In this document: piece after piece, positions 10,775 to 21,512 of the stretch
Layout of the letters: each line of letters opens with the position of its first letter
Position numbering within the stretch: the stretch's first letter is position 1
From: Dothistroma septosporum
Lineage: Eukaryota; Ascomycota; Dothideomycetes; Mycosphaerellales; Mycosphaerellaceae
Assembly: GCA_002236755.2 (NCBI GenBank)
Contig: NBZP02000033.1
Location: 2,046,262-2,110,261 of the forward strand
Direction of reading: 5' to 3'
DNA length: 64,000 nucleotides
Translations under genes and position numbers: made by a program
Notes under the pieces: model-generated
Told to the model about the DNA's origin: nothing
What the model saw: the letters and a program-made list of their open reading frames with translations, nothing else
Databases searched by the model: none

Positions 10775-13364
10775 TCAACGGCCTTTCTGCAGTTGCGCAA
10801 TCATCCTGTCAATCTCGAGCACGCCCTGGCCGCTCGCCTTCGTCCTGAGCTCGTCCAATGCGGCGCGGTCTCTCGCCTTCAGCGCCTCCTCAGCAGCTCT
10901 CGTGACCAGACCGCACTTCACCCACATTTCGATCCGTTCTGCAGGCGTCAGAGAGGTGCATTTGGGGATGAACACTGACGCAACCTTGGGGTTGCCAGCG
11001 CCGAGAATCTCGTTGAAGAAGGGCTGTACAGTGTTAGCACATCCATCATCGTGACCAGCGATAGCGGACTTGCCTCCCAGCCGATCGGGCTCTTTTTGTT
11101 CTTGGATATCTCCTCGAGCTCTCTCCAGTCTCGTCGACTGACCAACGCGCGGAGTCTGACCCACCAGTACGTCTTGTCCGTGACCTTGAACTCACTCTGC
11201 AGCTTCGAAGAACGCTTCATATTGCCCGTCTTGATGAGTTTGCTAAGCGTTGCGTTGATGGATAGTCCAACGTAGCGATCACTGAGTTCCTTCTCGAAGT
11301 GCTCTTGCAAACGTAGAAGCTTTTGGGATTCTTCGATCGCGGTGACTTGGGGTGCGAACTCTTTGCTATCGCGCAGTAGCTTCGCAGCCATTTTGAGCTT
11401 GTCGTTTGCGGGTCCAACGTCGCTCGCCGCCAATGCCTCCGAGATCAGCAGGTTGGCACCATCCAGTCTTCGATCGTCTTGGTAGTAGAAGTCTTTCAAG
11501 AGCTCTTGATCCTGATCTATTGCCGACGCTTCAACGATTGCGGTGGCCATCGGCCTGCTGTTGATGGTCCGGAAGAAGCTCGACAACGGAATCTTCTTCT
11601 TGAGGCTGAGTAAAACGTAGAACACAAGGTCCGTGTCGCCGCTCTCGATGGCTTTGTCCAATGCGATCGACTCTTCACCAATGCTGAGTAGCAAGGGGAC
11701 TTGTTTGCCTGCGCGCGGCTCGTGTTCGAGGAGTCGTGTCGCAAGATCATGTCGGCCTTCGTTGTACGAGGCTCTCGCGACTTCTTCGAAAGATACGCCG
11801 CGCTTGCCATTGAGTTTGCGCACGATCTCCGCGCAGATGCTGTCCTCGCTGGCGCTGGAACCGCACACCTTCTGTCGTGCCCAAGAGACGTATATTCTGT
11901 CGCTGGGCAGGTGAAGGTACTCCGAGATTTTGAGCGCCAGCAGATACTCTTGCCTGTTCACCAGTCTCTGGATGAGTCTCTCCGGCGTGAGGCGAATGTA
12001 CTGCTCGTAGGACAGAGGTAGACCGACCTCGAAGAAGCGGACAGCATTGAGGACCCGCAATGCTTCCGTCATGTCTACGAAATCGTCGCTATTGTACAGC
12101 TCGAGCACCGACTTGCCGAACGACGCAGCTTTGAGTAGCTGTTTCTGCCAGTGTATGCTGTACTCTTTACCCGCAGCACGGACGCAGACATCGACAGCTT
12201 CGTCTAGATTTTGCCTGATCAGCTGTATGTTGTCGTCGGCTTTGGGCGACTTGTTCTCTAGCTGCTCAATGGCATCGAGGAGCACAGCAGCTGGAGCATC
12301 GGAACCAAGCTTGAACACTTCCTCGGTCGTATCAGGATCGACCTTCTGTAGGAACTCGCACACGTCGTTGTTCATGATCCTCAAGCCATCAACATCTGGC
12401 AGGAGATGGACGAACGAGGTGTAGTCCTGCAGCTTCCAAGCGGCGCCGTGGGGCCCAATGAGGTGCACCTCGTCCTCCCAAGCGATAGCAACAGCGTTGT
12501 CACCACACCACTCCATGTCCTTTGGCGGGGTCCTGGCTTTGGTATCATACTCGCTAAAGCGTTCCTGGAAGTCGGCGCTAATGACCCAGACTTTGCCATC
12601 GTCGGTGTAGAGTGCGATGAACTTGCCATTCGGCGAGACGCGTATGTGTCGGAACGGTCCAGCTTCCAGCCCACGGTCCTCTGCCTCTACGGCATCCACA
12701 ACGTACACAGTCTTGTCGATTGCGAGCAACACCTCCACTGATCGCGAAGATGTGTATTCCGGTGGAATGAGTGTCCAGGAGTGCACATCGCCCGGTGGTG
12801 CTGAAGTCAGGAGCTGAGGCCGTGGCTCGTCGTAGCGCGCTACTACCACGACGCTGTTGTTCCCCAGCAGCGCGACAAACCCGGTGGACCAGAATTTGCA
12901 GCTCTGTACTCCATGTTCTTCTGCACCGTGTCCTAGCGAGAACTGGGCAAAGTCGTCCTGCAAGTCGGCATACACGCGCACCGTGCCATCGTCGGTGACG
13001 ATCAACAGCCTCTCCTCCTCTGACCACCCCACGCTCTTGATGCTGCCCGTGTCCCACGGGATCTGCCGTATCAGCTTGCCCGCGCAACTGTATGTGTCGA
13101 TGGTGGATTTGATGGCCTGGGAGCCTCGGAGGGAGTAGATGTGGGATTCGTCGCGGCGGAGAGCTTTCGTGTGTCTGTCAGCGTGGTGTGCGTGTGGAGA
13201 CCCAGGCAGTGCTCACCTACAGCACCACTATAGGGAGCGCCGGTCACGGTGTAATTCTCGAGCTCGAGGTCCGGGTCGAAGAGGTTGTCGTAGAGCTGGA
13301 TCTTGCGGTAGAAGCGATCACCAATGCGCTCCCAGTTCGCGCGAGGAGCGAGCGGCTTCGACAT
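10775..13364 (-). CDS. VPS16: VPS16, core subunit of HOPS and CORVET
   Basis: Exons 13364-13217, 13163-11074 and 11023-10775 encode 828 residues, the expected Vps16 size. The N-terminus reads NWERIGDRFYRKIQLYD, a Vps16 hallmark. An N-terminal beta-propeller is followed by the alpha-solenoid Vps16 C-domain (from LNAVRFFEVGLPLSYEQYI through KTYWWVRLRALV to PFFNEILGAGNPKVA). Vps16 is shared by the endosomal CORVET and vacuolar HOPS tethers and binds Vps33. The second intron starts with GCAAGT and ends CAG, a GC-AG intron. An ATG at 13382 would add six residues. It shares a 287-bp upstream region with the Mg-chelatase-like gene. Confidence 0.93.
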
Positions 13365-13651
13365 GTTGGCCAGCCACAGCACTCATCGCAAGATGTACAT
13401 GGTGTGTTGCGGACCTTCGAGGTAGAGGGAGGGGGAAGTACTGACTGGCCCTTTCAATCACATGACCTTGTCGACAATCCACCCAACATGCGTAGTCTAT
13501 GCCAGCTTCACTAATGGCAACACAATGAGCGCGCTGAGCCGCGGTCGATCGCTGGTCTCAGACATACAATGCAACAGTTTGGGTCACCACCACCACCACC
13601 ACCACCACCGCCACCGCCATCATCATCATCTTAAACCTGATCATCACCGCC
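13365..13651. promoter_or_regulatory. Divergent promoter, VPS16 / Mg-chelatase-like gene
   Basis: 287 bp separate the two start codons. The right half contains the CAC/CAT microsatellite, which ends about 20 bp before the right-hand ATG and so lies in its probable 5' leader. Confidence 0.5.
13585..13630. repeat. (CAC)n / (CAT)n microsatellite
   Basis: Eight CAC units followed by CCG/CAC interruptions and four CAT units. It lies in the presumed leader of the gene starting at 13652. Confidence 0.9.
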
Positions 13652-14683
13652 ATGGAGTCCTCCATCGAAGCACGCCTGCAGGGCCTCGGCGATTTGGAAC
13701 TGGCTCTTCTGGTGTCCATGATTGCTGAAGAGCACTGCATCGTGTCCACCAACGCCGGATCAACCATCGGCCTTTCGCACGCCCTGGGTCTCACCTGCGC
13801 CCAGACCTTCGGCGTCAAGCCCGTGGTCATTGAATGCTCTGCAGACACCACCGTCGACGACTTCACAGATTCGATGCTGATCGATCTGGACCAGCTCAAA
13901 GACAACGTCCCCGGTGTGCGCGACGGCATGGACAGGCCGACATTCTCCGTCGACTTCTCGCCTTCCCGCGAACGAAGCCCCGGACGATTCGGGAGCTTCG
14001 CGGGCGACAGATTGGAGACCAAGCACATTGCCGATGTCATTATCGCTTCGGGCTTAGACACGGCTCACGAGGCTGTACAAGTTCAGGCACTGGAACTCCT
14101 CCGCTCAAAGCGCGTCTTCACGAGATCTGCAATGCACGTCGCTCCAAAAGACATGCTTTTCATCGCAGTGCTGTCCCATCCACAGGCGAAGCTATTTCGA
14201 CATCTGAACGATGTCTTTGCCATGTCGCACGTTCACGACGACGAAGAGATCCAGTCTCGTTTCGACGGCCAGGACGCTCGGGCCGTCGGCTCGGCCTTCG
14301 ACCCGGACGACATCAGACTTCTCAGACAGCAGATGGAGCATGTCTTCTTGACGGCCGAAATGGCACAGTATTTACACAACGTGGTGGTATTCATGCGGAA
14401 CAGCCGTTATATCAAGGGTGGTGTCACAGCAACAGCCACCCGACAAATGCGAAGCATCAGCAGAGCGCTGGCGCCACTTCATGGTATAGATTATGTCTCG
14501 CCTTCGCTTGCGGCACTTGCAGCGCGCAAGATCTATCCTCATCGCCTGGTCCTGGCTACGCATGAGAACGAACGAAGTCTGCTGTGGGGAAGTGACTCTG
14601 CCGCGCTCAAAGACCTGCTGGAGGGCATTACGGTGGAAGATGCGATTGAGGATGTTCTGGCGAGCATCGAGGCGCCATTGTGA
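13652..14683 (+). CDS. Fungal magnesium-chelatase-like (ChlI/MoxR-type) protein
   Basis: A single exon encodes 343 residues. It resembles the fungal proteins annotated as Mg-chelatase subunit ChlI or MoxR-like. It begins with a short helical segment (LGDLELALLVSMIAEEHC), then has LETKHIADVIIASGLDTAH, an arginine-rich LLRSKRVFTRSAMHVAP block matching the sensor region, and a C-terminal lid domain with KGGVTATATRQM and IDYVSPSLAALAARKIYPHR. No Walker A GxxxxGK[ST] motif is visible; the equivalent place reads NAGSTIGLSHAL. It is therefore probably not an active ATPase. Fungi do not make chlorophyll, so the family name describes fold only. The role is unknown. The assignment rests on remembered family pattern. 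Confidence 0.7.
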   Translation: MESSIEARLQGLGDLELALLVSMIAEEHCIVSTNAGSTIGLSHALGLTCAQTFGVKPVVIECSADTTVDDFTDSMLIDLDQLKDNVPGVRDGMDRPTFSVDFSPSRERSPGRFGSFAGDRLETKHIADVIIASGLDTAHEAVQVQALELLRSKRVFTRSAMHVAPKDMLFIAVLSHPQAKLFRHLNDVFAMSHVHDDEEIQSRFDGQDARAVGSAFDPDDIRLLRQQMEHVFLTAEMAQYLHNVVVFMRNSRYIKGGVTATATRQMRSISRALAPLHGIDYVSPSLAALAARKIYPHRLVLATHENERSLLWGSDSAALKDLLEGITVEDAIEDVLASIEAPL

Positions 14684-14819
14684 AAAATCTCGAGACTTTC
14701 TACAACAGATCGAACAGCCTTGTGTTGTCGTTTCCAGTCTTTGGACAACGGCGTCGCTGACAGAGAACAGATGCTTGTTCAACATGAGTCCCACTTGCAC
14801 TAGCTACTCAACGCCAATC

Positions 14820-15306
14820 TCATGGCACATCCGTGATGTCCTGGATCCATTCATCCATCCATCCATTGCTCTTACACAGGGCCAGGAATGCCGATCCGAA
14901 TACTTCTGTGCCGCAATTGCTCCAACCCGGGGCCGCGCTCAGGATCCCACTGAACAATCACTGAATCGCCCCCAGTATGAGGGGTGCCGGCCAGGTATGC
15001 ATTGCTCAAGAGCTCATTGAAGCGCTGATGCTTCTTACAAATCGCGAGCATACGCTCTTGGTTCTGGTCCTTCTCCCAGTAGCCGCCTCGGTACATCATC
15101 TAGCAACGGGAGGGCTTGATCAATGTGATCCGGCCGGGCTTGAAAAGAGACCACGCTGAGAGCTTCTGATGGAGTACGACAGCTGAGGCAATGGGTGCAT
15201 GGTATGCTTGCCACACGGTTATACAATCCTTGTCGAAGGAAGCACGAAGGAACGATGTGAAGTTACCATGGTTTGGCATGTGGACACAAATGCGTATAAC
15301 CTTCAT
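14820..15306 (-). pseudogene. DUF4291 family pseudogene
   Basis: Reading from the ATG at 15306, the frame gives the family core DKDCITVWQAYHAPIASAVV, KPGRITLIKPS, then a TAG (15102-15100). It continues in the same frame with MMYRGGYWEKDQNQERMLAI and VIVQWDPERG...RHRSIRIG. The stop sits where the family has a conserved tryptophan, so a TGG to TAG change is likely. A second stop (TAA, 14874-14872) and a frameshift in an ATGG tetranucleotide run follow. The expected C-terminal EWIQDITDVP then appears in another frame (14852-14823). An intron cannot remove the first stop without losing the conserved block. The function of DUF4291 proteins is unknown. Confidence 0.8.
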
Positions 15307-16407
15307 CTATTGCACTCTGGTTGCTACTGCTACTTATCGTGCCTTGGCTACTTCTGTGACTCATCTGGAACATTGTAATGGCGGTCTCCACATCACGCTT
15401 TGTGGCGGCGGCGCACTTTGCACTACCACATCGGATGTCTCGACATCTGCTGCCCGGTCTATCGAGGACAGCCGTACGGAACTGTGTGGCGCTATCACTG
15501 TCCGATCGTGCTTTTGTGATGGCGCAAGCAACGTTACGATTGTCGATGTTGAAGGGCAAGTTGTCGAAGGATAGGGCAGTGGCTCGACTGCTGATCGCCG
15601 GTCTTGGCTGAAATTCTTCAATCGCTCGTGTTGGACGAGTGACGTGGTGCTTTACTTCAACACTGCTGGTGCTGTCGCTGACCATGTTGCTTGCTGATTG
15701 GATATATCATGGACGATGGAAGGGTGGACGAGTACAGTCCACGGCAATGTCACCCTCTGCCAATGCTGACACATCTGGCTGGCTAGGATGTCCTGCCGTG
15801 AGCCTGTAATCTTGCGAAGGCTGCACACATCAAGGGTAATAAGTTGGCTGCACATCATGCCACGACTCTTCTTTTGACCTCAACACGTCACCATTGACAA
15901 AGGCCCATTGACAAAGGCAGCATGGCATCATTATGCTCGTCGCACACTCTCACGTTTGAAGAACAGCATATCCGCCACTATCCGGGAGCCTCCAGAAAAG
16001 GCGACTTGACATACTCCGCCTGAAAGCGAAACCATATGTACCAAAATCCATCAGGAAGCCTCGTGATGGCGACGTTAGGATCATTGGGTCCCACGCTTGC
16101 GGCTTCATCGAGCGGTCAGCGGCGTCGTGAATGAGATGCTGCTAGGCAACGACCCATCGCACTCCGGCTATGCACGAAATATCCCACATATGACGAATGT
16201 GTTTCGAGAGCACATGATCCAGCCGATCGTTGGTATTGACCACCTCATCGGCGCTACGTCTGCGATGGAGCTCAGCTGTATGCATCCGTGGCGATTCACC
16301 TCTTTTGGTCTGCTGAATCCACTACTAGGTCGAGAAGCGATTGCGTGAACATGATTGAGGTTGATCCTGTGAAGTCAGATCTGTTTCCATAACGAGCTTC
16401 TGCAGAG

Positions 16408-17028
16408 ATGTCCCTCCCAAAACCTTTTGGCAGGTGGGAACTCAGGGACGTTCAAGCTTCGGATGGAGCATGGTCTACGAGACACACAAACTCTGCTTCA
16501 TCCCGAGCCTGCCAAGGTCACGCTGGATACCACGAAGGCTAACGGAGCTTGAGCAATGCCAGATCACGATTTGCCGACTTGGCCGAAGACAAATTTTGGA
16601 AGGCGTCGAGTCGCTTGAAGTACCCAGACGCCGTGGGAGAGGTGCTAGCCTTTTACGTACCCATCGTCGACGCAGCCTACCTGGCGCTCCCTTGACTACG
16701 GCCAGATGTCTTCTACCGCTTTTCCGGTAGCAGTAACCTTGCCAAAGGTCCGCAAGCTGAGCTCTTAGCACGAACAAGCACAGCGGTAGATGGCAGTGGA
16801 GGAAACAAGGATTTGGGGGTCGTGAAGTTCATAGTGAAGAATGCCAGTCACCTGTTCCGAATCGCAAAGCCGGCGGAGTGCGCTTAGGAGATCGCGCTAT
16901 GGCTTGAACAGGATCTGAAGATGTAGCAAGAGGGAGTGGACTATGCGAAGAACAATTGGGATGATAAAAGTTCCCCTGATGGACTAAGACTGTCGGAGGA
17001 GCGGATCAGGCGTATCGAAGAATCTTGA
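16408..17028 (+). pseudogene. Possible decayed gene, unknown family
   Basis: From an ATG at 16408 one frame keeps protein-like composition for about 200 codons but contains TAA (16540), TGA (16693), TAG (16885) and TAG (16924). Readable parts include FWKASSRLKYPDAVGEVLAF, YVPIVDAAYLALP, VKFIVKNASHLFRIAKPAEC and GLRLSEERIRRIEES. Each stop except the first is one transition from CGA or CAG. No family is recognised, so a chance open composition remains possible. Confidence 0.4.
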
Positions 17029-17235
17029 AAGGAGGGGACGATGCCGAAGCTCAACAAATTGTCAAGGACATACATCGTGTGGTCTATATCCTCGGGAGGC
17101 ACTACATTCTCACGGAGCTCGTTACATACTCCGCCATCTGGCTGTAGATTAGTTCTGCCCTGCTGAAGCAAACTCTGTTACTTCAATAGCAGCCCGAAGC
17201 ACTTGGCATCACCTCGAGGCCTCTCGGCATCGTTT

Positions 17236-17655
17236 TTACCCCCAGACCGGAATCTTTCCTATGATGGCCGCCTCGCCTTCAAAGCTACGAATCCACCACA
17301 TCCATCCACGCCGCGAAGTGTGAGGCATAGTCGTGTCGAAAATCGTTACTTTCAGGCCCACACTCCCCAGAGCCATGATACCGGCGATTGCAGCCGACTA
17401 AAGTCCAATAGCCTGCTGCCTCTCAGCAATGTCATCCATCTTGTTCTGTGCTTGTCCAACCGAAGTATACGCACCTGCATTAGTAGCGCGGTAGAGATTT
17501 TCGGTGCTTGCTGGCCGAGTCTGTGTAAGCACGATGTAGTATTGATATCGTGCTTTCGCGCAGAGCTATGCTCTGTCAAAAGGTATAAGGAGAACGAAAG
17601 AGTTCGCGGCAATCACGATCGCATCTTTGACTGTGATATTCTTTCCAATTCGCAT
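17236..17655 (-). pseudogene. Possible decayed gene next to BMS1, unknown family
   Basis: One reverse frame from an ATG at 17655 to a TAA at 17236 holds 140 codons with two TAG stops (17568-17566 and 17400-17398). The remainder reads like protein (ITVKDAIVIAANSFVLLI, RYQYYIVLTQTRPASTENLY, AQNKMDDIAERQQAIG, SAAIAGIMALGSVGL). No family was recognised. It lies just 20 bp from the BMS1 stop. Confidence 0.4.
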
Positions 17656-17674
17656 TGTTAGCTAGAGCGTATGT

Positions 17675-20600
17675 TTACTCCTTCCGCTGTTTCTTGAACT
17701 TGCCACCACCACCGCCTCGACCTCCACCATCGGCGCTGTCAGACCAGCCCTTCCGCTTCTTACCCTCTCTACGCCAGAAATCATCCCGCTCCTTCTTCTC
17801 CCGCTCCTTTCGCATCGATTCGTTCTCGGCGACCTTCGCCCTGTGCGGCTGTCTTCGTTCTTCCTGCTTGGCTCTCCTCTTCTCTACCTTCTCCTTTCTC
17901 AACGTCATGACTTGTTGCATGAGCCTCCTCGCCTCCTTCTCTTCGCCACCTAACACCACAGCACGTTTCTGTACATATGTCTCCTTCCTCTGCGGCTTCA
18001 TTTGCGTGATTTGAGACTTGAACGGCAAGTCTGATTGCAACTTCTTCGGTACACGCAACGGGTTGAAGTGTCGTTCTTGACGCTCGACTTTGCCATACTT
18101 GCTGTTCTTCAACTGTGGCGTCGGAATGTTCTGCGCAGCGCGGACCTGCCCTGTCAGGCGCATACCCTCCCAAGCGTTCGCATTGCCACTCTCCAGAAGG
18201 TTGGTGACTGGGTTGTAGAAGCGATGAGGCCGGACTGGGTACCAAGCTCGCAGGAATACGATGTCACTCATCAAGACCTTGTCCTCGAATGTTGCTCTGA
18301 AGCATCCTTCTGGTTTCGAAAGTGCTTTCTTGATCTGACCTCGAATACCAGATACGGTCTTGATGCTGGCACCCTCGAACTTGGCGATCTCCAGCGCCGA
18401 AGCAAACATGTCCTTTATGAAGGCAGTGTTCTTGAAGATCTTATACGGATGCCCAGTGAGCTTCAGCTTCTTCACGATCTCTGTGCTCTCATCGACGTTG
18501 ACGACGACCCCAGTAGCCGCAATGCGGAAGCCTGCATTGGAGTTCGACAAGCTCTGTATGCAGCAAAAGCCAGTATTCGGCGCTGCCAAAGGCCCATAGA
18601 AAGTCCCATGACAGTGCATATGCTCTGGAGTGTACTTGAGCATCCTGTGTCGCTGTCGATTTTCGTGGATGCTGTAGACCGGGGTCGTTTGGAATCTTCG
18701 CCATCCAAGGGAGAAGATGAGCGGGTCATTGGTCTTCAAAATCTTCTTGTGCCACCTGTGTCGCTTGATGCGGACCTGCACAAATCCCATGCGTTCCTCT
18801 GTTGGCTGTAGACCACCAATGAGCAGTGGATAGCGAGCATCAAAGTTGTCCGCAAACTCGTGAGGTACTGAAGACAACACCAGGCGGGCATATGTTCCCG
18901 CTCGATATCCTTCAGCGCGCACGCGGGATGCTTCGTCTAGACTCTCGAATTCCTGTCGATTGATGTCCTGCTGTTTCTGGAGGGCAGCCTTTTGCTGATC
19001 ATACCATTCGTCCTCGCCAAACTCTTGCTCCTCCGCCCGTCCATCCGCCTCTCGGTTGGTGTTCTTTGGATTGAGGAAACCCTCCCTATCTTCCTCCTCG
19101 AATCTTGATTTGAGCTCTTCCTTTTTTCTAGCGTTCTTTTCTCGTTCGTCCTCGAGCGATTGCTCATACGCATGACTCTCGCCTGTTTCCAGATCATCAA
19201 AAGCACCATCACCTTCGTCATCATCGTCGTTGACGCCTTCAAAATCGTCATCTTTTCCCTCGCCAAGGTCTTCAGCATTAGCCCCCGTCACTCTTGCATT
19301 CGCGAATCGCGTTCGCAATGCCTCGATGTTGGCTTCGTTGGTCCACTTCTGTTCCAGCTCTTCGTAGTCATGGCGAGGGACCATACGATCATCCTCAGAT
19401 TCTGTGTTGTCATGGTGCCGGCGCTTGAAAAAGCCATCTCCCTGCTCTTCTTCATCATCTGCATCGCTGGCAACTAAACCATCGCCACGCCACTTCTTCA
19501 CAATCTCGGCTGTCGATAATATATCGTCGTACATCATCTTCGCCAGCTCTGCGATGCGGTATGGCTGCTGACTTCCATGAAGGCTTAGTGCGCGCTCTGC
19601 TAAATTGCTCTTCCACCGCGGGATATCTTCATCCCCGTCCTCATCTTCCTCATCTCCACTGTCGTCGTCCTCATCGGGGTCATCTTCCAGTTCCTGGTCG
19701 GATACGGACGACAAAGAGCCAAGATCGCTGTCAGAATCCGCGAATGCAATGTCTCCCTCAACCTGTTGATCCTTATCTTTATCCTTCTTCGATTTGGATA
19801 GCTCTGTCGGCGCTTGCTGTAATGCTTCAAGATCCGCTTCGTCATCGGTATCTCCGCTTTCGAAGCCTTGTTCCTGCAGCCCTACTTCTTCTTCGTCGTC
19901 GTCGTCGCGGTGAGCTATCGTCGGCTTCCTCGCAGTCTTCCGTCCAGTGTCCGGTATGTGCTCTTCGTCGTCCAAGTGCCGCAATCTCTCGCCGCGGTCG
20001 AACAACGTAATGCCCTGGTCATCCACCCCAAGCAGTCTGCTCTCTCCTTGCAAGCCAACGACCATCTGCTCTCCAAGACCTCTCTCCGCGTTATCTTCCT
20101 CTGCATCGAACGTGTTGCTCTTTACATCGATATACACAGCGTCTTTGTCCATCAGTACTCCACCGACATCACTCATAGGCGCATAGATCATCTTTTGCTT
20201 GTCGCCGAGTCTTCTCCTCTTCTTCGTGCTCGGATCTTGCTTCTCACGCAGCTGTTGAAAATGTGGTGTCGGGCAAGGATCTGGCAGCGATTCCACTCGA
20301 TCGACGTTCAAATCGCCAACTCCCGGGACGTGGACTCGCACATCGTTGGAAGGGAAATTGGTGCCACGAAGATAGCCGTAAAGTGCGATGGTGCGGTCAC
20401 ATTGGGGATTTTCGTCAATCAAGGTCGGAGGGGTGATGTCAAGCATGCGGTCTGCCAGCGCATACGGATGTGAGTTACGCCAGACTAACGGGCGTGGGTT
20501 CTTCATGACGCTGAGGAAGCGCGACAAGTTCAGAACTTCACGATCGGGGTACCTTCCATTGATGACACCAGAGAGGTAGAAAAGCTTTGCACCTTGGTAC

Positions 20601-21190
20601 AGCTCCGACCAGAAACGATGTTTCAGTCTCTTCTTTTGCGCCTTGAGGGTATCCTGCTTCCTGAACAAGTCCAGATGTGTGAGGATACCGAACACATTGC
20701 CCGGCATACCTGTGCTGCTCAACACGGACAGGAATTCCATCGTCTCCATCTCGAAGCCATAGTTGCCATCGATCATGAGCAGCACGATGTCCACCACTTT
20801 CGCCATGTCAATCGCCGCAGCCAGACTGTCGCTCGGGCCTTCGACGAAAGTCAACCGTCTTTTCTTACTCGTGACAACGGTAATAGGTCCTGTGGGCTGC
20901 GAAACTGCCTGCTTCGTGTATCGTCGCACCAAGCTCTTGATCAGCGTCGTCTTTCCAACGCCTGGTGGCCCAACCACACCGACGACAAGAGGCGGCGCCT
21001 CCTCTGGCAGCCTGTCCACGAGCGGAACGTGCAATCGCTTTTCCTTGACATCGTGGCTTCTTGCCGCTTGCTTTGCCAATCGTCCAGGAGCAGCAAATGC
21101 GAATGCTTTCGGGTTCGGCTGACTCTTGTCCTTGGCTTTCTTCTCCTTCGATGGCCGATGCGCTCGGTGCGTCTGCTCTTCTCCCGCCAT
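17675..21190 (-). CDS. BMS1: Ribosome biogenesis GTPase BMS1
   Basis: A single exon of 1171 residues from MAGEEQTHRAHRPSKEKK. The frame extends 22 codons further up, but the family start is at 21190. The GTPase domain has a P-loop GVVGPPGVGKTTLIKSLVRR (about residues 70-90), SKKRRLTFVEGP, and DIVLLMIDGNYGFEMETMEF. A long acidic low-complexity middle (Asp/Glu runs, about 420-720) follows. The C-terminal domain of the BMS1/TSR1 family has GYRAGTYARLVL, HRWHKKILKTNDPLIFSLGW and LPFKSQITQMKPQRKETYVQ. The last residues are a Lys/Arg/Gly-rich tail. Bms1 works in the small-subunit processome with Rcl1 at the 5' domain and U3 site. It has no introns, as is common for this gene in fungi. Confidence 0.96.
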   Translation of the reverse strand: MAGEEQTHRAHRPSKEKKAKDKSQPNPKAFAFAAPGRLAKQAARSHDVKEKRLHVPLVDRLPEEAPPLVVGVVGPPGVGKTTLIKSLVRRYTKQAVSQPTGPITVVTSKKRRLTFVEGPSDSLAAAIDMAKVVDIVLLMIDGNYGFEMETMEFLSVLSSTGMPGNVFGILTHLDLFRKQDTLKAQKKRLKHRFWSELYQGAKLFYLSGVINGRYPDREVLNLSRFLSVMKNPRPLVWRNSHPYALADRMLDITPPTLIDENPQCDRTIALYGYLRGTNFPSNDVRVHVPGVGDLNVDRVESLPDPCPTPHFQQLREKQDPSTKKRRRLGDKQKMIYAPMSDVGGVLMDKDAVYIDVKSNTFDAEEDNAERGLGEQMVVGLQGESRLLGVDDQGITLFDRGERLRHLDDEEHIPDTGRKTARKPTIAHRDDDDEEEVGLQEQGFESGDTDDEADLEALQQAPTELSKSKKDKDKDQQVEGDIAFADSDSDLGSLSSVSDQELEDDPDEDDDSGDEEDEDGDEDIPRWKSNLAERALSLHGSQQPYRIAELAKMMYDDILSTAEIVKKWRGDGLVASDADDEEEQGDGFFKRRHHDNTESEDDRMVPRHDYEELEQKWTNEANIEALRTRFANARVTGANAEDLGEGKDDDFEGVNDDDDEGDGAFDDLETGESHAYEQSLEDEREKNARKKEELKSRFEEEDREGFLNPKNTNREADGRAEEQEFGEDEWYDQQKAALQKQQDINRQEFESLDEASRVRAEGYRAGTYARLVLSSVPHEFADNFDARYPLLIGGLQPTEERMGFVQVRIKRHRWHKKILKTNDPLIFSLGWRRFQTTPVYSIHENRQRHRMLKYTPEHMHCHGTFYGPLAAPNTGFCCIQSLSNSNAGFRIAATGVVVNVDESTEIVKKLKLTGHPYKIFKNTAFIKDMFASALEIAKFEGASIKTVSGIRGQIKKALSKPEGCFRATFEDKVLMSDIVFLRAWYPVRPHRFYNPVTNLLESGNANAWEGMRLTGQVRAAQNIPTPQLKNSKYGKVERQERHFNPLRVPKKLQSDLPFKSQITQMKPQRKETYVQKRAVVLGGEEKEARRLMQQVMTLRKEKVEKRRAKQEERRQPHRAKVAENESMRKEREKKERDDFWRREGKKRKGWSDSADGGGRGGGGGKFKKQRKE

Positions 21191-21512
21191 CTTATCGCAA
21201 CCAGGATGAAAGCTCGTCGGACGTAATGCTCGACCTCGACGGAAATTTTGCAGCACAGACCAAATGCTAGATTAAGCTTATCACGCGCGGCCCGCGACAC
21301 GGCTAACTTCGGCACTAGCCGTAGTACCCGTATGACGTTCGTTCTTTCACATGTCTCGTGGCTCGGTAGTGGAGGGAAACAGGCTCCAGCGTTAGATAGC
21401 TACATGTATTTAAAATGACCTGAGCTGTTTCTGGAGTCATCAACCATACTTGCTACCCTTGGCAGTCACGACTTACCCCGATACCACACTTCCCATCCTC
21501 AACTCAGTCACA
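21191..21512. promoter_or_regulatory. Divergent promoter, BMS1 / Pbi2-like gene
   Basis: 322 bp between two divergent start codons. No repeat or coding frame is supported. Confidence 0.45.

Larger units (their letters stand above)
15307..17674. other. Gene-poor stretch with decayed coding-like fragments
   Basis: No intact gene is supported. Besides the two frames listed separately, coding-like pieces occur at about 15985-16070 (reverse, with DGFWYIWFRFQAEYV) and 16097-16348 (forward, an open frame of 83 codons with IQPIVGIDHLIGATSAMEL). They are too short and isolated to name. Together they look like remains of several genes. Confidence 0.45.

Noticed and set aside
15048..15102. Intron that would remove the first stop in the DUF4291 frame
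   Set aside because: A GT-AG choice ending at the TAG is possible but would delete the conserved FKPGRITLIKPS block; and the second stop and frameshift remain.
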